A stretch of DNA of 6,162 nucleotides, from contig SVNB01000096.1 of the NCBI GenBank assembly GCA_015067125.1, forward strand, positions 1 to 6,162, read 5' to 3'. Of the stretch, positions 1 to 3,529 are shown in pieces. The notes beneath the pieces were generated by a model, which saw only the letters and a program-made list of their open reading frames with translations, made no database searches and had not been told where the DNA came from. The first letter of the stretch is position 1. Every line of letters starts with the position of its first letter. Origin of the DNA: Oscillospiraceae bacterium (GTDB lineage: Bacteria; Bacillota; Clostridia; Oscillospirales; Ruminococcaceae). The position numbers were made by a program, and so were the translations under genes.

Positions 1-1695
1 GATTCTTCTTGCGTATTCCTGTTCGGAAAGGGAATTGTTTTTATACTGAAGCGCAAGAGAAACGCCGATGCTGGAACAGTGTTTGGTAATGCGTTCCACG
101 TCGATAAGAGTGCCCATAAAAAGGGAGCCTGCTTCGTAAGAACATTCGCCGGCTTTAAGGCGTTCCATATGGCGGCTGCGGATAAGCTCGGTCATTTCGG
201 TAATAACAAAGCAAAGGGGTTCGGTTTTGGCGTCAACGCGTTTATCCTGTTCATCGGAACCTTTTGCGGCGGTATTCATAAGGGCAACAACCGCGGTGGA
301 AAGAACTTCGATTTCTCTTTTTCCGGCTTTGGTAAGGCCCTTGCCTTTTGCGCTCATATCCTCGGCGGTATCGCGGATTTTTACGCAGTGTTCCGCAATA
401 TGAACGCAGTCATCCGCACGGCCAAGCATTTCTGTAACTTCTTTAGCCTGAGAATCGGAAAGGTCACACTCCACAAGTTTAAGAAGATATATGCGAAGAT
501 TATCTTCCATTCTTATAATGGCGGTGTGCTGTTCGTTTATGCGTTCGCCAAGCTTCGGGTCGCCGCCGCAAAGACGTTCGAACGAGCATTTAACGCAGTC
601 TGCGGTTACGTCCATAAGTTTTTTAAGAACAAGTTCGGACTGCATAATGGCGGCGGAAGGGGTTGCCAGAAGCATGGGCGCAAGGGCGGAAGTATCGGAA
701 TCTATTTCCGTTCCGTCGGAAGGAATGGTCTTCATGCAAAGCTTTTCCAAAAGTCCGGTAAAAGGCAGGAAGAGCACCGTCATGGAAAGGTTGAATATGG
801 TGTGGAAGTTTGCGATGCCGGATTTATCTATGGGCAGATCCCAGAAATCGCCTATGCCGGCCGACTGAACGGCAAAAACGCCGACGGTAAAGATAATGGT
901 GCCGATTACGTTAAAATAAAGATGCGCAAGGGCGGTTCTGCGGGCGTTTTTGGAAGCGCCGATTACAGAAAGCATTGCGGTTATGGTGGTACCGATGTTC
1001 TGGCCAAGGATTATCGGAATAGCGGAGGACCAGGTGATCGCTCCGGTTACGGAAAGCGCCTGAAGAATACCTACGGAAGCGGAAGAACTTTGGATAATGG
1101 CGGTTACGCCTGCACCCACAAGAATACCAAGAATCGGGTTGGCACCGAATCTGGTGAAAAGTTCGCCCATAAGCGGAGATTCGCGCAAAGGTGTAAGAGC
1201 AGTTTCCATAAGATCCATACCGATGAAAAGCATACCAAAACCGGTAAGAACTTCGCCGATGGTGCGCTTGCCGGATTTTTTGCTGAACATTGCAAGGGCC
1301 GCACCGATTATGGCGCATACCGGAGCAAAGAAATCCGGTTTAAGAAACTGCATAAGGCCGCTTGTACCGGAAATTTCTGTAAGTCGCAGAAGATGGGAAG
1401 TTACGGTGGTACCAACGTTGGAACCCATGATGATGCCGATGGCCTGGCCAAGTTTGAGTATGCCGGAGTTTACAAGACCAACGGTGATTACCGTGGTGGC
1501 AGAAGAACTTTGTACCAAGGCGGTGATGCCAACGCCAAGGGCAACGCTCTTCCATACGCTGCCGGTAAGTTTTTCCAGAATTTTGGTAAGTTTGCTGCCG
1601 GACATTTTTTCAAGGCTTGCGCTGAGCATATGCATGCCGTAAAGAAAAAGTGCAAGTCCGCCAAGCATAGATACGATGTCAAAAATTGTTATCAA
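1..1695 (-). CDS. Na+/phosphate cotransporter (NptA/YjbB type) with PhoU-like C-terminal domain, 3' end outside window
   Basis: Reading leftward from 1695 gives 565 uninterrupted codons to the window edge. Residues 1-310 are hydrophobic, with the inverted duplication typical of Na/Pi cotransporters: QSSSATT at 62-68 followed by GSNVGTT at 91-97, and again QSSSAS at 202-207 followed by GQNIGTT at 231-237. In this family the paired QSSS motifs form the Na+ and phosphate translocation site. Residues from about 345 are soluble and helical, like the PhoU-related domain fused to many bacterial members. The protein should sit in the cytoplasmic membrane and import (or, as proposed for YjbB, export) inorganic phosphate. 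The TTG start at 1695 is chosen because AGGAGG lies 8 bases upstream and the N-terminus (MITIFDIVSMLGGLALFLYG) matches the family; the ATG nine codons later would lose that start. Family members are usually about 540-600 residues, so little is missing. It is divergent from the deacetylase gene. Confidence 0.94.
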   Translation of the reverse strand, partial: MITIFDIVSMLGGLALFLYGMHMLSASLEKMSGSKLTKILEKLTGSVWKSVALGVGITALVQSSSATTVITVGLVNSGILKLGQAIGIIMGSNVGTTVTSHLLRLTEISGTSGLMQFLKPDFFAPVCAIIGAALAMFSKKSGKRTIGEVLTGFGMLFIGMDLMETALTPLRESPLMGELFTRFGANPILGILVGAGVTAIIQSSSASVGILQALSVTGAITWSSAIPIILGQNIGTTITAMLSVIGASKNARRTALAHLYFNVIGTIIFTVGVFAVQSAGIGDFWDLPIDKSGIANFHTIFNLSMTVLFLPFTGLLEKLCMKTIPSDGTEIDSDTSALAPMLLATPSAAIMQSELVLKKLMDVTADCVKCSFERLCGGDPKLGERINEQHTAIIRMEDNLRIYLLKLVECDLSDSQAKEVTEMLGRADDCVHIAEHCVKIRDTAEDMSAKGKGLTKAGKREIEVLSTAVVALMNTAAKGSDEQDKRVDAKTEPLCFVITEMTELIRSRHMERLKAGECSYEAGSLFMGTLIDVERITKHCSSIGVSLALQYKNNSLSEQEYARRI

Positions 1696-1703
1696 GATAA
1701 ATT

Positions 1704-1709
1704 CCTCCT
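1704..1709 (-). promoter_or_regulatory. Shine-Dalgarno AGGAGG deciding a TTG start
   Basis: On the minus strand AGGAGG lies 8 bases before TTG at 1695. It is a full match to the anti-Shine-Dalgarno sequence. The first in-frame ATG (1668) has no comparable site, which favours the TTG start of the phosphate transporter. Confidence 0.85.
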
Positions 1710-1767
1710 GATCGGGATAAAAATATCTATATTATCGCATGATTTGCGTTTTTGTTCCGTGGTTTAA

Positions 1768-1783
1768 AAGAAAACGTTTCCAA
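1768..1783 (-). promoter_or_regulatory. cre-like operator palindrome upstream of the phosphate transporter
   Basis: Read on the minus strand, the 16-mer TTGGAAACGTTTTCTT fits the catabolite-responsive-element consensus WTGNNARCGNWWWCAW at 15 of 16 positions; the mismatch is T for A at position 15. The core AAACGTTT is a perfect palindrome. It lies 73 bases before the transporter start and just downstream of a candidate -10, where CcpA or another LacI-family repressor would be expected to block transcription. The match is seen in the sequence; binding and regulator identity are inference. Any LacI-family protein could use such a site. Confidence 0.42.
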
Positions 1784-1798
1784 TGCATATCAAACTAA

Positions 1799-1804
1799 AT
1801 TATA
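1799..1804 (-). promoter_or_regulatory. Candidate -10 box (TATAAT) for the phosphate transporter
   Basis: A perfect TATAAT occurs on the minus strand about 100 bases before the TTG start. The -35 region at 17-18 bp spacing is only T-rich (TTTTAT or similar), so promoter strength is uncertain. A second candidate, TGC-GATAAT (minus strand, 1739-1731), is an extended -10 closer to the gene but also lacks a good -35. I cannot choose firmly between them. Confidence 0.35.
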
Positions 1805-1876
1805 ACCTATTGTTAAAAAAAATAAAAGAGAAAAGCATAAAAAATTTTAACAAAAAAGGGGATAAATCGCCGAATA

Positions 1877-1887
1877 TGTGGTACAAT
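1877..1887 (+). promoter_or_regulatory. Extended -10 promoter (TGTGGTACAAT) for the deacetylase gene
   Basis: TGTG-G-TACAAT matches the Gram-positive TRTGn extended -10 arrangement, with a 5 of 6 hexamer. No good -35 is found 16-18 bp upstream (the sequence there is about GGGATA), which extended -10 promoters tolerate. Initiation would fall near 1893-1895, giving a short leader of about 36 bases that contains the ribosome binding site. Confidence 0.6.
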
Positions 1888-1917
1888 ATTTTATAAAACA
1901 AAATATTTGTCAAAAAA

Positions 1918-1923
1918 GGGAGG
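1918..1923 (+). promoter_or_regulatory. Shine-Dalgarno GGGAGG deciding a GTG start
   Basis: GGGAGG, preceded by a run of A, lies 7 bases before GTG at 1931. A start at the upstream in-frame TTG (1907) would put this site inside the coding region and would add eight polar residues before the lysine-rich start of a clear lipoprotein signal peptide. GTG 1931 is therefore preferred. Confidence 0.8.
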
Positions 1924-1930
1924 CACGCCT

Positions 1931-2890
1931 GTGAAAAAGATCAAAATTATTGCTTTTGCCGCGGCAATCTGCATTTTGTTTGCCGGATGTTCTTTTTTTG
2001 AAAAACCGGAAGAAAACATTATAGAAAAAGAAGAGGGCCTTTCCGCAAATATTCAGATAACGCCGGAAATTACGGAAGAACCGGAGCAGGAAGAACCGCA
2101 GATTCCACAAGAGCCGGAAGAAGAGAAACCTGCCCCGATAGAAAACGATATAGCCGGATTGGAAGAACTTTCTCCGTATTTTGCGGAATTTGCAGACCTT
2201 GGCAGCGAACAGGTGCCCTGGGGCCCCGGAACCAATTTTAACGAAAACGGAACGCCCATAGCCTGCGTTGGTCTGCAAAACGATTACGGAAAATTTGCGG
2301 CGGATTTTTACCGGGCCGGAGAAGAACATTCCGGAAAAGTTTATCTTACCTTTGACGAAGGTTACGAAAACGGATACACCCCTGTTATTCTGGATACCCT
2401 TAAAGAAAAGGGCGTTTCGGCGGTTTTCTTTGTAACGCTTTCTTACGTAAAAAACGAACCGGAACTTGTTCAGCGAATGATCGACGAAGGCCACGTTGTG
2501 GGCAACCACAGTGCACGTCACCCGAACATGACCCAGATAACCATGGAAGAAGCCTATGCCGAAGTTGCGGATCTGCACAATTACGTTTCTGAAAATTTTG
2601 GATACGATATGTATCTTTTCCGCCCGCCGGAAGGCGCCTTTTCCGAAAGGACTCTTGCTCTTTTGCAAAAGATGAATTACCGCACCGTTTGCTGGAGCTT
2701 TGCCTATGCGGACTGGGATCCGGAAAACCAGATGGAGCACCAGAAGGCGTTCGATAAAATCACAAAAAGTCCGCACGATGGAGAAATCTTTTTGCTTCAC
2801 GCGGTTTCTTCCACCAATGCAGAAATTCTTGGCGACGTAATAGATTATATCCGGGAACAGGGATATACTTTTGAAAAATATCTTCCGTAA
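1931..2890 (+). CDS. Lipoprotein polysaccharide deacetylase, PdaA-like (NodB domain)
   Basis: A 319-residue protein. Residues 1-20 are a lipoprotein signal (KKIKI charge, hydrophobic core, LFAG-Cys20), so it should be anchored to the outer face of the membrane. Residues 21-75 are a linker rich in Glu and Pro. The NodB fold covers about 136-317: TFDEG (140-144, Asp142 the expected catalytic base), HSARH (193-197, metal ligands), RPPEG (231-235), DW (261-262) and the LLH motif with His290. The arrangement TFD-x-GYENGYT, the GNHS-x-x-HP motif, RPP-x-G-x-FSERTLAL and LLHAVS follow Bacillus PdaA, which removes N-acetyl groups from muramic acid on the way to muramic delta-lactam in spore cortex. 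The second Asp of the usual TFDDG is Glu here; PdaA itself has Asn. The generic extended -10 promoter gives no sign of sporulation-sigma control, so a vegetative cell-wall role is also possible. The substrate is inferred from similarity. Confidence 0.92.
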   Translation: MKKIKIIAFAAAICILFAGCSFFEKPEENIIEKEEGLSANIQITPEITEEPEQEEPQIPQEPEEEKPAPIENDIAGLEELSPYFAEFADLGSEQVPWGPGTNFNENGTPIACVGLQNDYGKFAADFYRAGEEHSGKVYLTFDEGYENGYTPVILDTLKEKGVSAVFFVTLSYVKNEPELVQRMIDEGHVVGNHSARHPNMTQITMEEAYAEVADLHNYVSENFGYDMYLFRPPEGAFSERTLALLQKMNYRTVCWSFAYADWDPENQMEHQKAFDKITKSPHDGEIFLLHAVSSTNAEILGDVIDYIREQGYTFEKYLP

Positions 2891-2922
2891 AAAAACGGGT
2901 GGCATAATTGCCACCCGTTTTT
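2891..2922 (+). terminator. Intrinsic terminator of the deacetylase gene
   Basis: A perfect 13-bp inverted repeat, AAAAACGGGTGGC / GCCACCCGTTTTT, has a 6-base loop (ATAATT) and starts right after the TAA stop. The A-run before and T-run after the GC-rich stem let it work in both directions, which would also block any leftward transcription from the repeat cluster. Confidence 0.93.
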
Positions 2923-2931
2923 ATGCCAATC

Positions 2932-2955
2932 GTAGGGAACGGCCCTGACCGTTCC
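2932..2955. repeat. GTAGGG hairpin module, first
   Basis: GTAGGG is fused to the inverted repeat GGAACGG (2936-2942) / CCGTTCC (2949-2955), with a 6-base loop. It begins only 10 bases past the terminator and carries the same GTAGGG head as the module at 2980 and the element at 3098. I recall sequences of the form GTAGGG plus a GC-rich hairpin scattered between genes in Clostridia, but I have not searched. Confidence 0.55.
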
Positions 2956-2979
2956 GAAAAACAAAGCAACCAATTTACA

Positions 2980-3004
2980 GTAGGGCGGGGGCTTTGCTCC
3001 CGCC
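2980..3004. repeat. GTAGGG hairpin module, second
   Basis: This starts exactly 48 bases after the first GTAGGG. The head runs straight into a GC-rich stem, GGCGGGGGC (2984-2992) / GCTCCCGCC (2996-3004), 9 bp with one G-T wobble and a TTT loop. The stem sequence differs from the first module although head and layout are kept. There is no T-run, so it is not a typical terminator. Confidence 0.55.
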
Positions 3005-3025
3005 GCAAACAGGTACCCCGGAAGA

Positions 3026-3084
3026 CAGCCTTCCCAGAGGGGAAGGTGGATTTTTCGCCGCAAGGCGAAAAAGACGGAAGAGGG
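3026..3084. repeat. Two-hairpin intergenic repeat, copy 1
   Basis: It begins CAGCCTTCCC. Hairpin 1 is CCTTCCC (3029-3035), loop AGAG, GGGAAGG (3040-3046). After GTG comes hairpin 2, a perfect 9-bp stem TTTTTCGCC (3051-3059) / GGCGAAAAA (3064-3072) with a GCAA loop. The tail is GACGGAAGAGG. Copy 2 at 3321-3369 has the same start, same hairpin 1, same GGAAGGTG spacer and a near-identical tail, but an unrelated second stem. Confidence 0.75.
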
Positions 3085-3097
3085 ATAACAGGCAACC

Positions 3098-3172
3098 CGT
3101 AGGGCGTTAAATAGTTGAAAATTGAAAGTGGAAAGTTGATGTTTTCAAATTTGCCGCAGGGCCGCCCCTACG
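3098..3172. repeat. Small element bounded by inverted CGTAGGG(G)CG ends, with internal TTGAAAR heptamers
   Basis: CGTAGGGCG at 3098-3106 faces CGCCCCTACG ending at 3172; the ends are inverted and differ by one G. The right end also carries its own GC-rich palindromic stretch, GCAGGGCCGCCCC. Between them lies an AT-rich core with degenerate 7-base units TTGAAAA, TTGAAAG, TGGAAAG (3115-3135) and a partial fourth. The size of about 75 bp and paired ends suggest a miniature element or a fusion of two GTAGGG modules in opposite orientation. It holds no coding sequence. Confidence 0.5.
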
Positions 3173-3201
3173 ACGTTTCAATAAAATTTATCGGATTTTG
3201 C

Positions 3202-3314
3202 AAAAGAATCCACCAGTCACGCCTTTGTTCTGATGGGCGTGCCAGCTAAACCACCCTTTTGTCGTCTTCGACGATATTTCCACTGGCAGGGGAATCTTCT
3301 TCAGGCAAGGGGGC
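3202..3314. repeat. Palindrome-rich intergenic element, AAAAGAATCC...GGCAAGGGGGC type, copy A
   Basis: It opens with AAAAGAATCC-A-CCAGTC and closes with GGCAAGGGGGC (3304-3314), the same ends as copy B at 3391-3450. The inside is larger and nested: CACGCC (3218-3223) with GGCGTG (3236-3241); TGCCAG (3240-3245) with CTGGCA (3283-3288); a hairpin TCGTC/GACGA (3262-3274) in the middle; and CCAGT (3213-3217) able to pair with ACTGG (3282-3286). The inner part 3205-3299, from AGAATCC to GGAATCTT, looks like an imperfect inverted-end unit of about 95 bp inside the shared ends. Confidence 0.6.
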
Positions 3315-3320
3315 TAAATT

Positions 3321-3369
3321 CAGCCTTCCCCTTGAGGGGAAGGTGTCTGCGGAGCAGACGGATGAGGTG
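3321..3369. repeat. Two-hairpin intergenic repeat, copy 2
   Basis: It begins CAGCCTTCCCC. Hairpin 1 is an 8-bp stem CCTTCCCC (3324-3331) / GGGGAAGG (3336-3343) with a TTGA loop; hairpin 2 is GTCTGC (3345-3350) / GCAGAC (3354-3359) with a GGA loop; the tail is GGATGAGGTG. It follows copy A of the other element after only six bases (TAAATT), and the junction forms a further GGCT/AGCC pairing (3312-3315 with 3322-3325). Compare copy 1 at 3026-3084. Confidence 0.75.
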
Positions 3370-3390
3370 TTTTTGCAAAAACCGGTAATA

Positions 3391-3450
3391 AAAAAAGAAT
3401 CCCCCAGTCTTTTTTAACCGCAAGCGGTTAAAAAATTTAGGCAAGGGGGC
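3391..3450. repeat. Palindrome-rich intergenic element, AAAAGAATCC...GGCAAGGGGGC type, copy B
   Basis: It shares AAAAGAATCC and CCAGTC at the left and GGCAAGGGGGC at the right with copy A. CCCCC (3401-3405) can pair with GGGGG (3445-3449) as an outer clamp around an inner perfect stem TTTTTTAACCG (3410-3420) / CGGTTAAAAAA (3425-3435) with a CAAG loop. Read on the minus strand it runs from GCCCCCTTGCC to GGGGGATTCTTTTTT, a form I recall between genes in Clostridia genomes (not searched). Confidence 0.65.
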
Positions 3451-3495
3451 CTTTTCGGGCGGCCGCGCAAAGCTTTTGTTATACGCAATAAAATA

Positions 3496-3523
3496 AAAAG
3501 GCGCTTTTTTTAAAGCGCCTTTT
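3496..3523 (-). terminator. Intrinsic terminator of the 590-residue lipoprotein gene
   Basis: A perfect 12-bp inverted repeat, AAAAGGCGCTTT / AAAGCGCCTTTT, has a 4-base loop and lies 6 bases beyond the TAA stop of the leftward gene. On the minus strand it is followed by TTTTATTTTATT. With the terminator at 2891-2922 it encloses the repeat cluster. Confidence 0.9.
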
Positions 3524-3529
3524 ATGTTT

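Larger units (their letters stand above)
2923..3495. other. Non-coding repeat cluster between convergent genes
   Basis: This interval of about 570 bp has no ORF with a ribosome binding site or recognisable product. Short open frames here cross the palindromes and look accidental. It holds two GTAGGG hairpin modules, two copies of a two-hairpin repeat, two copies of an AAAAGAATCC...GGCAAGGGGGC element and one element with inverted GTAGGG ends. Both flanking genes point into it and each ends in a strong terminator, so it should be little transcribed from outside. Spacers between modules are short, from about 6 to 40 bases. No promoter was convincing. Confidence 0.8.

Noticed and set aside
79..1767. 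Plus-strand open frame of 562 codons
   Set aside because: It is antisense to a clear Na/Pi cotransporter, lacks a family resemblance and is low in complexity (rich in Phe, Gly, Lys, Ala). It is a shadow of the real gene.
1907..1930. Upstream TTG start for the deacetylase
   Set aside because: It would translate through the GGGAGG ribosome binding site and add eight polar residues in front of a normal lipoprotein signal; GTG 1931 fits better.
1910..2914. Minus-strand open frame of 334 codons
   Set aside because: It lies antisense to the PdaA-like gene, whose motifs and lipobox are unmistakable; it also runs through that gene's terminator.
2908..3102. Small plus-strand open frame over the first repeats
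   Set aside because: It starts inside the terminator stem, has no ribosome binding site, and its sequence is translated palindromic repeat.
3459..3466. GCGGCCGC palindrome
   Set aside because: A perfect 8-base palindrome, but isolated and within GC-rich sequence at the edge of a repeat element; no further structure supports a functional site.
2923..3495. Possible CRISPR array
   Set aside because: Repeats are not of uniform length, differ in kind, and are not separated by regular spacers; no cas gene is present in the window.
2923..3495. Possible tRNA, riboswitch or other known structured RNA
   Set aside because: No cloverleaf with a T-loop GTTCRANNC motif and no recognisable riboswitch core; the hairpins are explained better as repeat modules. 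A covariance-model search would settle it.
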